From contig JALLLS010000020.1 of the NCBI GenBank assembly GCA_025094145.1, positions 62,001 through 126,000 of the forward strand: a stretch of 64,000 bases of DNA, read 5' to 3'. Source of the stretch: Spinellus fusiger. Lineage: Eukaryota > Mucoromycota > Mucoromycetes > Mucorales > Phycomycetaceae. The number at the start of each line of letters is the position of its first letter. The first letter of the stretch is position 1. The notes beneath the pieces are model-generated. The model did not search any database. It saw nothing but the letters and a program-made list of their open reading frames with translations, and had not been told where the DNA came from. This document shows, piece by piece, positions 21,338-34,000 of this stretch. Made by a program: the position numbers and the translations under genes.

Positions 21338-21875
21338 ATGGTAAAGATAGACACATCCATCCACCCACCCACTCCATGTCCATGGCTATGGCTATGGCTA
21401 TGCATTGATTTTATACATGCATCCACCTATCCATCAATCCATCCACTCCATCAATCTATCAATCCATCAATCCATCCACTCCATCCACTCCATCTCTCCA
21501 TCTACTGTATCAATCTCTCCAGTCACTCATCCATACTATTAGGCCAAGCGCACTAAGAAGGTCGGAATCACCGGAAAGTACGGTACTCGTTATGGTGCCT
21601 CTCTCAGAAAGCAGGTGAAGAAGATGGAAATCACCCAGCACGCCAAGTACACCTGCACCTTCTGTGGTAAGGATGCAGTAAAGCGTACTGCTGTAGGTAT
21701 CTGGAAGTGCAAGGGCTGCAAGAAGGTCATGGCTGGTGGTGCCTACACTGTCTCGTAAGTAGTTGCTGTTCATTCTATGTGTTCTCCTTTGTAACTCACT
21801 CATGGCAATAGTACCACGGCTGCTGCTACTGTTCGCTCTACCGTCCGTCGTCTCCGTGAATTGGCTGAAATTTAA
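21338..21875 (+). CDS. RPL43: 60S ribosomal protein eL43 (L37A)
   Basis: Large-subunit zinc-binding ribosomal protein. Exon 1 is only the start codon (21338-21340), followed by a 202-bp intron (21341-21542), exon 2 (21543-21754) and exon 3 (21812-21875); 92 aa, the family length. The translation starts [19 protein letters not shown] and has the C4 zinc ribbon [11 protein letters not shown]...CKGC, then GGAYTVS and the C-terminal RRLRELAEI. Its stop is 29 bp from that of the convergent tropomyosin gene. Confidence 0.95.
21355..21535. repeat. CCAT/ATCC-type simple repeat in eL43 intron 1
   Basis: The first intron of eL43 is almost wholly made of imperfect CATC/CCAT tetranucleotides (for example CCATCCACTCCATCAATC) plus a GGCTAT run. 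It is low-complexity and probably length-polymorphic. Confidence 0.7.
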
Positions 21876-21904
21876 TAAAGACTAGCAATAAATTTGTATT
21901 TTAT

Positions 21905-22480
21905 TTATATGTCTTCCATTTGAGCATTCAATTCATCCAAAGTAGCCAGTAGCTCCTCTTGTTTAGCCCCGAGTTCTTCGTTCTTTCTGTCCTGAGCAAC
22001 TATTTGGGACTCAATCTGCTGTAGTTTACGCTCAAAGTATTCTGCCTTGACATCTGCCTCACGGAAGCTAATAGAAGAACACTAAGAACCAACTTGTCTC
22101 CTACACACTCACTTCTTGGTGGTCTCTCTTAGGGATTGGTCAGAATTCTCCAGCTCCTGCTCCAACAGAGATATCTTGCTTTGAGTTATGTTCTTTTCTT
22201 CTAATGTTGACTTGTCATCTTGCTTCAGTCCTTCAAGTACTCTCATCTTTTCAACGGTGTCTTTCAATTCCTGGTCTAAATTCTTATGCTTGTTTCTCAA
22301 CGAGACAATCTCATGTTCCTTTTGCAATGTCTCTTGTTCAAGTCGCTTGCTCTCTCCCTCATAAATATCAATTCTCTCCTGAGCGGCTTCTGCTTGTTCA
22401 CGGAGAGTTTTGATTTTCTATTCTTGTCAGCTGTCTTGCTCCATTCCATTGGATGAGCCTACCTCTCGTAGTTTGTCCAT
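21905..22480 (-). CDS. TPM1: Tropomyosin
   Basis: Coiled-coil protein that lines actin filaments in cables and the contractile ring. Exons 22480-22463 (MDKLRE), 22417-22113 and 22067-21905 give 161 aa, the same length as fission-yeast Cdc8. The whole sequence is heptad-patterned without proline: KIKTLREQAEAAQERIDIYE, RNKHKNLDQELKDTVEKM, SKISLLEQELENSDQSL, and the characteristic READVKAEYFERKLQQIE near the C-terminus. The MDKLRE start with an intron straight after is typical of fungal tropomyosins. Confidence 0.92.
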
Positions 22481-23149
22481 GGTGTGTAAATAGTAAAAGG
22501 GGAGGTGGGGGGGAAGAAGAAAAAAAAAGAAATAGGAAAGGATAAACCCACTTGGGTAGCTTTCCTATTCTGTCCTAGTCTTCAATCTCCGCCATGGGTG
22601 TGTAGGTGGTGGGTGGTGATTTCTTTCTTTCTTTGGAGTGTCATTTCTCTTTCTCTTTCTTTTCCTTTCTTTGGAAGGGGGGGGCTGTAAGTACAGTCAC
22701 TCTTTTGATATAGGACAAGTGACTGTCATAAACAGTGTCTCAACCACTGCACCCTCTCCTATTCTTTTCTATCTATCTATATCTAAATTTATATCTATAT
22801 CTAAATCTATATCTAAATCTATATCAATATCTAAATTTATATCTATCAGTCATAGACAAACAGAAGAAATGAAAAAGAAAAAAAAAAGAATAAAGAGATA
22901 CATTAAAAAAAGAATAAAAAAAGGTGGAGTGTGGGGTGGAGAGAGAGTTGAATGTGTAATAACACTGTCCAATAAGAACACAGAGAATCTATCAAAGCCA
23001 CAGGTATCGACAAGTCTAGAAAATAAAGGAATGAGAACAGTAGTGGGGTGATTCACAAGACAACCACCTTGAATACACCTTGAATACACTTTGAGCAGGC
23101 CTTTAGTACATCTTTAGTACATTGGTAGTTTGTTATTGATTTTCTAGTT
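22481..23149. other. Divergent promoter region with simple repeats
   Basis: 669 bp between the tropomyosin and cyclophilin start codons. It contains T/C-rich runs (22620-22675), a (TATCTATATCTAAA)-type repeat (22765-22850) and poly-A/AAAAAGA stretches (22868-22925). No gene seen. Confidence 0.5.
22765..22850. repeat. ATCTATATCTAAAT microsatellite
   Basis: About seven imperfect 12-bp units of the type TATATCTAAATC in the tropomyosin-cyclophilin spacer. Confidence 0.75.
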
Positions 23150-24532
23150 ATGGTCAACCCACGCGTATACTTTGATATTGCCATTAACAGCCAGACCAGT
23201 AAGTGGCAGGAGAATAGCCACTTGTTTGTTCATTGTACTCAGCTCATCACCCAATAATACTGCACTATGCTGTATTTTGTGCTTTATTCTGTTTTAGTTG
23301 GTAGAGTCGTATTCGAACTGTTTGCTAATGAGACACCCAACACAGCCGAGAACTTTCGTGCTCTATGCACAGGTAAACAAGTCTATACAAAAGAAAAGTC
23401 TCCTCATGGCACTTGGTGTAGGTGAACATGGTCTGGGCAAAATAAGCAATATGCCTTTACACTACCACGGGTCCATTTTCCACCGGTAAGCCAACAATAA
23501 CTGCTTAGAAGACACATACACACACAGAGAGAGAGGGAGGGAGGGAGAGAAAGAAAGAAAGAAAGAAAGAATATAAAGCCCATGGCATAAAAGTATTATC
23601 AAAGGGTTTATGATCCAGGGAGGTGATTTTACGCGTCGCAATGGAACAGGAGGAGAGAGTATCTTTGGTGCTACATTTACAGATGAATCCATGGCACGCA
23701 AACACACCACACACGGCTTACTCAGTATGGCGAATCGTGGACCCAACACCCAGTCTTCTCAGTTCTTTATTACCACTCGTCCTGCACCTCATTTGGATGG
23801 AAAACATGTTGTGTTTGGGCGTGTTGTGTCTGGATACCCCATCATTGAACAGTGCGAGAATGAGCCTACAGACGGACGTGGCCAACCCTTGCATACAGTG
23901 ATGATTGCCAACTGTGGTGAATTGATTCTGAAACTCCCTCCTGGTGTTAAAAGTAAGGTAATTTCTATGCACATAGCATTCATAAATCTACAGTCAAGGA
24001 GAAGTCAAATGAAGAAGAGCCAGTAGAGCCAAAGAGACAGAGATCCCGTGCTAGTTCTGTTGATTCTACGCACTCCAGCATTGATTCCGAAGAGATCAAG
24101 GAAAGAAGAAAGAAGAGCAAGAAGAGCAAGAAGAGCAAGAAGAGCAAGAAGAGCAAAAAAGAAAAAGAAGAGAAAGACGATGAAGAGAAGCACAGAAGTA
24201 GGAGTATGGATTCTATAAACATTCCTCGACGCTCTTCCCGTGGTCGTTCTTCTTCTCCCATCAGTCCCGACCGTACAAGAACAACCCGTACAAGAAGAGA
24301 CACAAGTCGCAGTGTATCTCCCAGTCAGCACACACGCTCATCCTACCGACCTAACCACTCTTATGAGGATCGTGACTCACACAAACCAGAGTGGGAGCAG
24401 ACAAGAAGATTTGATGGAGATCCACCTGATGTATCCTTCAAAGGCAGAGGAAGACCGGTAAGCATAGATCCATGGACACACTCACTTATAGACTAGCGAT
24501 ACAACATGTCCAGTGGCATGCGTGCCTGGTGA
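23150..24532 (+). CDS. SR-type cyclophilin (nuclear peptidyl-prolyl isomerase)
   Basis: Peptidyl-prolyl cis-trans isomerase of the CypG/SRcyp group, expected in the nucleus with splicing factors. Exons 23150-23198, 23298-23372, 23422-23485, 23594-23952, 23994-24457, 24497-24532; 348 aa. The cyclophilin domain is residues 1-~175: [44 protein letters not shown] (catalytic R and F), [41 protein letters not shown]. The tail has a lysine tract (five KKS units, 24100-24160), then RS-rich sequence with SRGRSSSP and DTSRSVSPS. The stop TGA lies inside a GGTGAGC donor-like sequence, so an alternative downstream exon is conceivable, but splicing there also gives an immediate stop. Confidence 0.93.
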
Positions 24533-24539
24533 GCCTCTC

Positions 24540-24780
24540 TCTCTCTCTTTTTCTTTCTTTCTTTCTTTCTTTCCTTCTTTTCTCCTATGAGTTGGAATCC
24601 ACAGAAAGCACCTTAGTCTTGTTGGTAGTGTAGGAATAACATTAGAACAAGAAGAAGGAGAAGGAGAAGAAGATCAAATATATTATAATAAAAATTCTAT
24701 ATTTACATAAAAGAAAAAAAAAGAAGCAAAAACTACTACAAATACAACTTAACCATTAACTAACTTGTGAATAAACTAAC
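24540..24780. other. Convergent spacer with CT-rich run
   Basis: About 240 bp between the cyclophilin stop and the stop of the large minus-strand gene, with a (TTTC)n run (24550-24575) and a GAAGGAGAA run (24650-24670). Confidence 0.5.
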
Positions 24781-27700
24781 TAACTGGGAGAGGCGACTGT
24801 AGGCAAGGAAGGAGGAACTTGCTTCAACATATTGTCAGCTAATTCTGCACGGAGTTTAAGGAGCCATTGCCACTCTGTCACCGTCTTACTCACAGACTCA
24901 CGATAGCTCCATGGTCGCAGATGTGCTTCAGGTCGATCTGCCATCCATGGCAAGGCAGGTTTGTATCCCATTAATAATTGCACATTCACAAGAGATGTCA
25001 CACTTTCAGCATGAAGTGTATGGAGATGACTCAAGGCAAGTGTATGCTTCTCAGAAGAAACTCCCAGCAGAGAAGGCTTTCCTGGACTGTTGGCCATACT
25101 TCTTCCTGTCGATGAGCGTGGCGAAAAGGGCGGATGGGGAGCAGACACCTCCTGATCCACTTCTAATCTATGGGAAAAGGTATGCATAGAAAAGGTGGGG
25201 GAAGGAAGAGAAGAAGAAGGCTTGGCAATGGTGGGGATGTGTAGACCCAATCCACATGTAGAGACATCCGTCGTAGTAAAGTTCTCCTGGGCCTGTGTCA
25301 ATGCATGGGACTTGGCCATACCACTGTGGCTGCTCTCTTTGCCTGATAACCCTCCACTCCAACTCCTCCACTGAGATCGACGTCCAGACACATCGACAGG
25401 CATATCAAACCCACCGGTCTTTGGTGTTGCTGGGCTATGGAGAGGACTACGGGCATTCCAACTGCTTATATCACGAAGCCTCTCATGAATAAACTCTCTC
25501 ATCAACAGAATCAATGGGTTCTTGTAACAGACAATAAACTCAAAGAAACGCCATAGAGCAAAGTCATACACAACACAAACAGAGTGAAGACCCGAAGGAA
25601 GAGACACTCTTACACCAGGCGATCCTGGCATGCCAGCCCAGTAATTAGCCGATATCCCAGGCGATTGTTGTGGATTGGGGGTAGCATGGCCTGATGCTGT
25701 CTTTGTGCCTAGTGTCTTGAGGACCTCTCCAAATGCAAGGGCTCTCTTTAAGAAAAAGGCAACCTGTACCCATGCTCCTTTGGTAGCATCGAGCGATTTC
25801 GCACCACGAACAAGAATCACCTTGAGGGCTGTAAAACTAAGCGCAAATAAAAGAGCAGGAGAAGAGGTGGATTGCAGTGCCTCCCTCATTTCTACTGTGT
25901 CCACAGGATTCACTCCCTCGCCATAGGTCTGTCCTATACCCGAAGTCAATGCAGTCAATGAGAACCCAGAGGACTTTGACTTTAGTAAGGAGGCTTGGCT
26001 GCATGCCTTTGTAGTATATACCAACAGTCGCATCCAGTTGGCTGCTGGATTGGGTCGATACCTTCTCACCTTGGATGCAATATTACCATCCCATCTGAGA
26101 TCATACTGGAGACAGATCGGAATAATGACTTTACTCATCAGCACTGTGGAGGCAGGAAGTTGTTCCAATTCCTGTAGTACATCTTGGGTGGAGTTCTCAA
26201 GAATAGCAATCATAAGCCGAACAAGGGCATTACAGAAGCGAGTATGTCCACTTTCATCTTTATCCCAGTCAGATCGCATCGCTACTGTCAGTCCAAAAGG
26301 CACAAATCGTTCTTTGATAAGACTTGCAATGTCCAACATGTTCACAGCCTGACCCTGTCCACGCTCCAAGATAATAGCCAGTCCCTCGTATAAATCAGCA
26401 GCGTCTGTGTTCTTCCACTGTGTACGGTACTGCAGGTAGATCTGATGAAGTACCTTTTTAAAAGACTTTGTGTAGTTTCGTGTATCGTCCATGGTTCCCA
26501 AAGCATCGACTAAATAATCACGAAGCCAGTCTGTTGAACATGTCATTTCTCTAAGAGAACTATAATCTCGCATCAATGTTTTAATGATCCCTGCCATCTT
26601 CTCGTGGCTAATGTCTGATAAATGACCCTTGTTCTTCAAGTACGCATGCACAAGAAGAACAAAATCCTTTTTAATTGTCAGTCGATCATTCTGCTGCCAC
26701 TGCTTTCCATACGCATGCTGTGCTGATTCAGAACGGGATGTTCCTTGGGCTTTGTCGCGTTCTTCTGCCATTGTATTTTTAGCAGAGGCACCTGAATGGG
26801 CAGTATTGATATGATGAATGCCATGAATAGGCTTGGTATTCTTGCTGAACTTTCCAAACACATCAATCAAAGCAGCTATGCCGTCCGCTATCAATTCCTT
26901 GTAATGGCTACTATTCCAGAATCTTGGTAGTAGATATTGAAGCATAATGATAAACTGTTCTGCTCTTAAGGATCCAGGATCATAGGCAATCACAGTAAGA
27001 AACAGTCGAATAAAACTGTCTAGTTTGAATTTTCGTTCAGAGTAATCATGACCAGCCATAGGAAGAGCAGGAGTAGAGGTGCTCTTTGCCAATGGCTTAA
27101 GAAGTGTAGTTGAAAGAGGCATGGTCAGTGGTGTGCTGGCAGTGTCAATCAGCTCTTGCACAAAGCGTTCTTGATCATCCAACTCTACTTGCAGCTGCAG
27201 ACCCAGAATGTCAGAAGTAACTCCTAAACGAGGAGGATTGTGCATTGCTTCCATAAGTGTAAACAAGCTGTCTGTCATCCAAGATCCCAAGACATTGGAT
27301 TTGTTATAGGCACTTAGTATCAAAGGAACAAGGGCTCCAAGCATCTGGAATACAAAGGCCTCTTCATGCACTGCATAGAATCTACACCAAGCAAAAACAA
27401 TAGCAGAACGAATGGGGGCAAGGTGTTCAACATCACAGAATACTTTAAACAGGGCAGGAATAAATGCAGTGTATCCTCGGCTAGAAACAAATAGACGCTT
27501 GAACCGAGTCACCACACGCGTATAGAGAACAAGAGCCTGCCCCATAATACCAAAGTCATTCTTATGTTCAAGGATAATACTGTTGACGCCCTTGAGTATA
27601 CTTTCAAACTCTTGACGATCGTTGTAATTCTTATTCAGGCCATTCAATAGCACATCAATAAAACGAAGCCATAGTCTTGATCTCAATGTAGAAAGAATAG

Positions 27701-30700
27701 TGATGTCCATATGTTGATGGCTTGTACGTCTCTTGGGACAGGTTCTTTTGTCTGTACTCTTCTTTTTAGTCTCTTCCATTCCATCCCTTGTCTCGGAGTG
27801 TCTGCACAACTCAATGTCGGGAAAATACATCTCATGAGCTTCACTGTGGGTACCTATACCAACACCTGGGATAGGAATAGGCTCATAGTCATGTAATGTT
27901 TTCTTGACAGCATAAACTTCTCTAGGATATCTTATTAAGAAGTTGGTAAGGAACTGAATATGACTGATACGCAACATGGCCACAGAAAATACATCCCAAG
28001 GAATATCAAGAGTAGTAAATGCACTGTGAGAATGCATCAGTCTACGAGGAAACATAGACTCTGGCTGTTCATGAATAAACCAAAACCGCCCTGTGCTTGC
28101 TAACAAGTATTCAATCTTGTTCTTTCGTAGGTCTCGAGAAGAAAGTTCATTCGTGGACAGTGTGAGTTCTGCCAAGATGGGGTGAATGATCGTCATCCAC
28201 CTGAGTCCGTCTTTTGGATTTTCACGCGCCAGCCATTTCAGCATGCCAGCAAGATAATTGAAGAGAATATAAACAAATCCAGGAGGGAGTTTGGCTCGCA
28301 TTCCTACAAGATAACGAAGCCTTGTCAAGAGAAGACTTTGCTGATCCAGTTTGTATTTTCCAAGGTCACTTAAGAAGGCACGTAGAAACAGAGACGGATC
28401 ATCACGCGTGCAACTCTCCAACAGTTCTCTTAATGCACTAGAAATGCCACTGTCTGTGTCTTGAAGAAGATCCACCATATTTAAGAAAGACAGCGTCAGG
28501 GCTTTTACAGTAGAGGCACGCTTTCGACGTGTGATAATCTGACCAATGTTGACTTGTTTTGTATCATTCTTGAAGAGTCCTCTGTTGATAGTAGCCATGG
28601 CATCACTCGTATCATTCATTCTATTGTCTTGTTCTGCTTCCATGTAAAGCGAAGGAAGGATCACAAGAGGAGCAAGAATCTTTTTCAGTGTTTCGTTCTC
28701 TTCACTTTGGCCGTCATCATCCCACCCAAGTTCCTGAATCTGACGCTTTAATTCTATAGGGAAGTTACTGGAATTCTTGAGTTTTGACATCCAGTGAGGT
28801 TCGTCCATAGTGTATTGGTTATTGCCCAAGTCAGTTGGCACAAACGGGGTAGAAAAAGCACCACCATCTCCACGGAAGGGACGTTTGCGGGAAGTAATAG
28901 AAATATAGTCTAGAGACAGAATGTTAAGCTTATAGGCATTAAGAGCAGCATGTTTCTGAAGAGCAGACAGTCTATAAGCAGTATGTATGCTGGATACAAT
29001 ACAATGCTATTAACACACACAGATTCTTTTTGGAGAGTAAAACTATTATTGCTTACCTCTTGAAATCGCGCGTAATGATTTCTATTACCACCTTTGGCAC
29101 CTTTTCACCACACTGCATAAGTAAAAAGGCAACAGAGACAAAAGCATGTGGATCCAAGTCTTCTGTGAACTGCTCCCATAAGGGCTGGACAAGACGTGAG
29201 AATTCCTGTGTAGATAAAGCTGTAAACACAGCCACTAAGAGTGTAAAAACAGCCCCCCATGGGTCTTGGTGAAGGGTAGGCAGTCGCTCCAGACGCCTCC
29301 TAGCCAATACAGTAGCAGGACCCTCTGTTGGTGTCTCTTTGCCTGTGATTAGTGGAGGATTTATACTGAGAGAAAGGACAGTAGAATGGCTTTGAGGATA
29401 CATGGCTAGGATGTTTGCTTGACGTTTATTGGCCTTGAAATCTTCTTCTATGAAATGCGATGCAGCAGTGTCCTTTGAAATCTCTGTGTCTTGCAATACA
29501 GACTCTATACGAGAAAGAATACTAGAGAGACGTGTATCATTTGAAACCAGGGTATTGGATTCTTTTGATACTTGATCCATGGTCATGGTATAAACAAGTC
29601 GTATCATTTCAAACATCATTGCGACATCATCAAGAAAACTATTGCGAAGAAGGGCAGACGTCCGTGTTGACTTGTTTCGTGTCTCCGTGTCTCCTTCCCT
29701 GTTTTCTGTAGGCAACAAAAGCTGTTCAGAGTCCATGAACAGTTCTGCTGTAGCCACAGGTTGAGTAGACCAATCAATGACTCTCTTCAACCACCCTGGA
29801 CGATGTGTTGTATTACAGAAAAAGCGAATGTCCAGGAACATATTGCAGAGAATAACACGAAGAGGAAGAGGCACCAATACTAGTCTTTCTTTGGCTGTCA
29901 TAAACACAGAAATACGCTTCTCTAAATCAATAAGGAACTTCTTTGCAACTTCATCTTCTTCCATGTTTCGTGTTGGATCCTTTTGTTTGTCTCTCAACTC
30001 CTTGATGGCCTGTGTGAATTCCATAGCAATAATGCACTGTCCAAGTGTAGTTGTTCCCCATTTAGTGTTTTGTGAGTGTTCTGCACTGCCAGTAGGCAAT
30101 AAATGTTGCTCAGAGGATTCTTGGTGCCTGGGCTTTGTGTTTTTTTGACCCACATCACTCAGCAGAAGAACATTGATCATTTCGGTGTCTTGCATCCAAT
30201 ACTGTACACAAGAAAGGTACTTTCGTAGTGCGGTGATAACAGAGAGAAGATGAGTTACTTTTGTCTGATCATTAGAAGCAACACAGGAGACAATGGGCTT
30301 ATAGAATGCAGATCGATAGTGCTTGGAGAGTCCCACGAGTAAATCACACAGAGAAGGAATGGCAGGTGGAAAGGTACAGGCCAATACAGAGAAGAGTGTA
30401 GGCAGTGTTTTGATGACAATGGTTTGTCCCATGGCAGTATCAAGATGAAAAACAAGATGAGTATAGATCTTTACTGTGTGCTCATCCACAGTATCTCTTA
30501 GCATGGCCTGTACGCCAGCAAGCATCCATTCACTGTAGCCTCCATTCCAGAAATCCACAACATAGACCTTGATGCCTTCTAGTATCCTTTTAAAGGCCTC
30601 TGCATCATAATTCTGTTCTGTAGGCGTCTCTTGATAAGATTCTTCGGCGATAAACAGACTCTCTGGTTCTGCTAATGAGCTGTGCAGTGACATTTGAGGA

Positions 30701-32857
30701 CTGTGTTGAGGGGATCGTGGATAGGATTGTACAGGAGGGGGTGATATACTCAGCACAGACACCATAGCCAACACCATGGACACCCAATGCACTGCCAGGT
30801 CTCTGTGGTGTGGATCCTGTTCCTTGTTAATAAGATAAGGCTGGAGATGAGTCCCTCTGAGTTTGTTATGAACCCACTGTACTAAGAGATACAGAGTAGA
30901 GTGTGCAGAATGAAGATCACTTGGTGGGCAATTCAGACATCTTTCTGTCACTATATCATCATAACAACATATCATCCGACACATTCAATCATTATTGACC
31001 CTTTTTCTTTTTTCTTTTTCTTAATGAGATGAATTCTTCTTTCTTTACCTGCTTTAGAGAACATCAAGAGTACCTTTCGGTATCCTGACTGAGTCTCAAC
31101 TTGTGGCTCAGACCAGTAGCGCTAAAAACACATACAACAACAAAAAAAAAGATAAGTGTTTGTACTCTATGTCTTATGTCCTACCTCGAGTAACTTTGTC
31201 ACTATCAACACATCTCGATTCCATTCACAGATCTTGCTAGGATGAGCCATTATGGGGTGGCTATAGTAGCCATCTCGATGACTCATTCCGACCATAAGCG
31301 ATTTACAAAGCCCCTCTACAACACAGAGTCTTGCTATAGAAACAGGTGGTATGGAGGTGGTTGTAGCTGCATAATAAGCATCCCAGCACTCTCCCGCTAT
31401 CGGAATTAAAGTGCCATTGGCCAAACTATCGAGAAGTTCATAGAGACTTGTGCGAAAAGACTCCTTTTCATTGGACAGCCCATTGCCTTGTTCTGGGGAA
31501 GAAGCAGCAGCCAATGCATTGGTCAGAGTATAGACAAGAGCATGAAATACAGCGGGTGTAGAAGGAAGGAGCTGTGAGTCCCCTGCCAATGGAGCCAAAA
31601 GTTCTTTCAATTTGGAAACCACGCGATTCTGTACCATGTTAGACTCAATGTTTGTTTTGTGTGTATATGTGTTGCCTTGTGTCTGATTTTACCTTGAGCG
31701 GCAGCTCCTCAGTGGCCAATAATTTACAGCAGAAGAGAACCCTCTCAAAATTCTCCTAATTAGGAGATGAGTATTAGTGGGTAGGACTGTTTCCATAGCA
31801 ATAGAAAGCAATCGTGCCACTTTACTTACATTAGGTGTCATGGAGATAAATCTTTCGGTAATGTAATCAAAGATCTCCATGGATTGTAAACAGTCCTGCA
31901 CTGTAGATGGACATAACAAGAAGTTCATTCATTGTCTCTCAGAGCAGCCTACTATGATAACTTACTGTGATAACTGCTGGGAGATAGCATATCAAAGGGA
32001 ATAGCAAGGATAGCAAGCACTTCTCCTATCATTGGAAGACGAGTGGCCTGCTTCTGTTTCTGGAGTATCTCAAGTAGCAGATTCATAATGGCAGAGATTC
32101 TACTTCCTTCTGTTCTTCCTTTGCTAGTAGTGGAGGTATCACCCAGTGACATGGAGGGAGGGGTAGATGTGTCTGATTTGGGATATCTATGGAGTAAATG
32201 GAGTTTATGCATAGTACTTTCACTATTGCCACTGAGAGTAGAGTCTATAAAATCAGTGGGTGGATCTGTAAAACTCGCATGCTGTCCACGTGTATTCAAT
32301 TGTAACAGGAGCTTAGCTAGAGATCTTTCTAGACGGTAAATGTCTTGTTGTACTGCTGTGGTGGTGGCATAGATGCCATTGTTGTGCATAAATCGACTTG
32401 TACGGAAGTTGCGACCGAAATTTGACATGCCAGCAGCCTGAACAGCAGCAAACGTCGTATTGACGAGGTTGTATTGGCGTTCTGAGGATGAAGGTGTGGT
32501 GTCTGTAGAAGACTGTTCTCTTGAGAATGGGTTGAAGAGTGGATTACGCTGTCCTTTAGGGAGGACATTGTAGGGAGGACGAGAGGGATTTAGCAGTGGA
32601 ATACTACTGGCAGATCCTGAGCCTGAGCCTGAGCCTAAGCCTAAGCCTGGGCCTGAGGCAAGTGCAGACACAGACACAGAAGAAGAGGAGGAAGGAGAGT
32701 GCTCAGTGATGGAGTAGTGAATAGCAGTGTGTACTTTGTCCCAGCCACTCTTCTTTGTCTTCTCTTGGAGAGACACTGGTGGGCGTGGCAGCAACCACTT
32801 TGGCTCATGAGGTGTCCCGCTCATAGTGCTTAATTCACTGGTTGGGTGGTCGGACAT
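24780..32857 (-). CDS. Large helical protein, candidate fungal UNC80 homologue
   Basis: Seven exons (32857-31966, 31900-31830, 31755-31693, 31628-31185, 31121-31049, 30944-29057, 28971-24780) join in frame to 2,540 aa. The first ~140 residues are Ser/Pro-rich and disordered (a GSGSGS-type run). Most of the rest is hydrophobic helix pairs like HEAT/ARM repeats, for example FVYILFNYLAGMLKWLARE, FRRLLHSHS-like basic turns and LRYLVGMRAKLPPG. The C-terminal ~250 residues are Ser-rich again. There are no catalytic motifs and no certain membrane spans. The best guess from memory is UNC80, the scaffold of the NALCN sodium-leak channel; fungi have the NALCN relative Cch1. I would not rely on this without a profile search. 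Another possibility is a general HEAT-repeat scaffold. Confidence 0.75.
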
Positions 32858-33260
32858 TCTGAAGGGGAAGAAGGGTTAGCTACAGTCCATGATAAAGTCA
32901 TCTTGTACTTGTACTTGTCATGGGCTACCTTGAGATGAATGAGCAAAAAGAAAGAAGGCAAAAGGGCTAATCGGATATCCATTGGACAGATGAACTCTCT
33001 ATTCTGTGACTAGGAAATGTGCGTACAGAAAGTCCATAGGTCTTTACAGCGTGCAACCTATTCATCAATGAATGCTTTATTATTTCAACAGCCTATTCAT
33101 TCTTCAGTGGCACCAACAGATAAGTCTCAACAGAAGAGATACTATCTGATGTGGTTTTTGGTTTGGTTTGGTTTGGTTTGTTGTGTTGTGTTGTGTTTTT
33201 GATTTAATTTGTTTTTTGATAGGTAAGGGTTCTATATTTCTATCTGTTCTATCTACTTCT
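32858..33260. other. Spacer between p24 gene and large gene
   Basis: 403 bp, both neighbours on the minus strand. It contains a (GGTTT)n/(TGTGT)n run at 33158-33198. Confidence 0.5.
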
Positions 33261-34000
33261 TTACACGCCTCCCTTTTTAGTGCTAAAGAAGCCTTTAATC
33301 ACAACGACTTGCAGACAGGCCATGCCAATAATAGCCACACTCTCAATGAGTGTACTCCAGTACATTCTGCTCTCAGTAGAAATAACAGTATTGGCACTTC
33401 TGTGTTCTCTTGTGCGAAGGTATTTTTGATTACGCGAGATCTCTGTCAAGAAGTATCCAACACGAGAAGCACTGTCCTCAAGCACCGATGTCTTTTCTGT
33501 TAATTCATTCCCTGTTGTCTTGGTGGTGGGTCTTGCTTCATGTTCAACGGTAATCTCAAAGTCAAACAATTTATCAGTGAAAGTAGACATGGCATTGGAG
33601 AAACAGAACTCGTATTCACCAGTATGGATAGCAGTAAACACATAATCACTCAGGTTTTCGTGATCTGCTTGGATAATGGTCTTTCCTTGGGGATCCTTGA
33701 CATGAACATCAATGTCAAAGTTGCCGCCTCTTTGCACCTAATTCACCATAAGTCTCATGCCGTGGACTATAGTGTACTAATATATATATGTATATAAAAG
33801 GAGAAACTTACTGCAAAATAGAAGCCAATCTTCTTTTCTGGTACATCTGTCCAAGTGTAGAAACACGCTGTCTCATGTGCAAGTAGGTTGTAGGTCAAGG
33901 CAGTGGCTTGTGTTGACAAGGGCAAAACAGCAAGAGAAGCCAAGACACTCAAAATAAACACAATGGCTTTGGCGTAAGTCATAGTTTCTGGATGCTTCAA
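33261..34000 (-). CDS. p24 family cargo receptor (emp24/GP25L)
   Basis: Type I membrane protein of COPII/COPI vesicles between ER and Golgi. Exon 1 is 34000-33812, the intron 33811-33738 and exon 2 is 33737-33261. The ATG at 34000 gives 221 aa; the ATG at 33982 (MTYAKAIVFILSVLASL) gives a cleaner signal peptide and 215 aa. The lumenal GOLD domain starts ALTYNLLAHETACFYTW and has a cysteine pair (C in ETACFY and in YEFCFSN). It is followed by a coiled-coil linker (RVGYFLTEISRNQKYLRTRE), a membrane span (STLIESVAIIGMACLQVVVI) and a short cytosolic tail KGFFSTKKGGV with aromatic and dilysine-type sorting features. Confidence 0.92.

Noticed and set aside
33017..33203. 61-codon frame between the p24 and large genes
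   Set aside because: Its C-terminal hydrophobic run is encoded by the GGTTT/TGTGT simple repeat.
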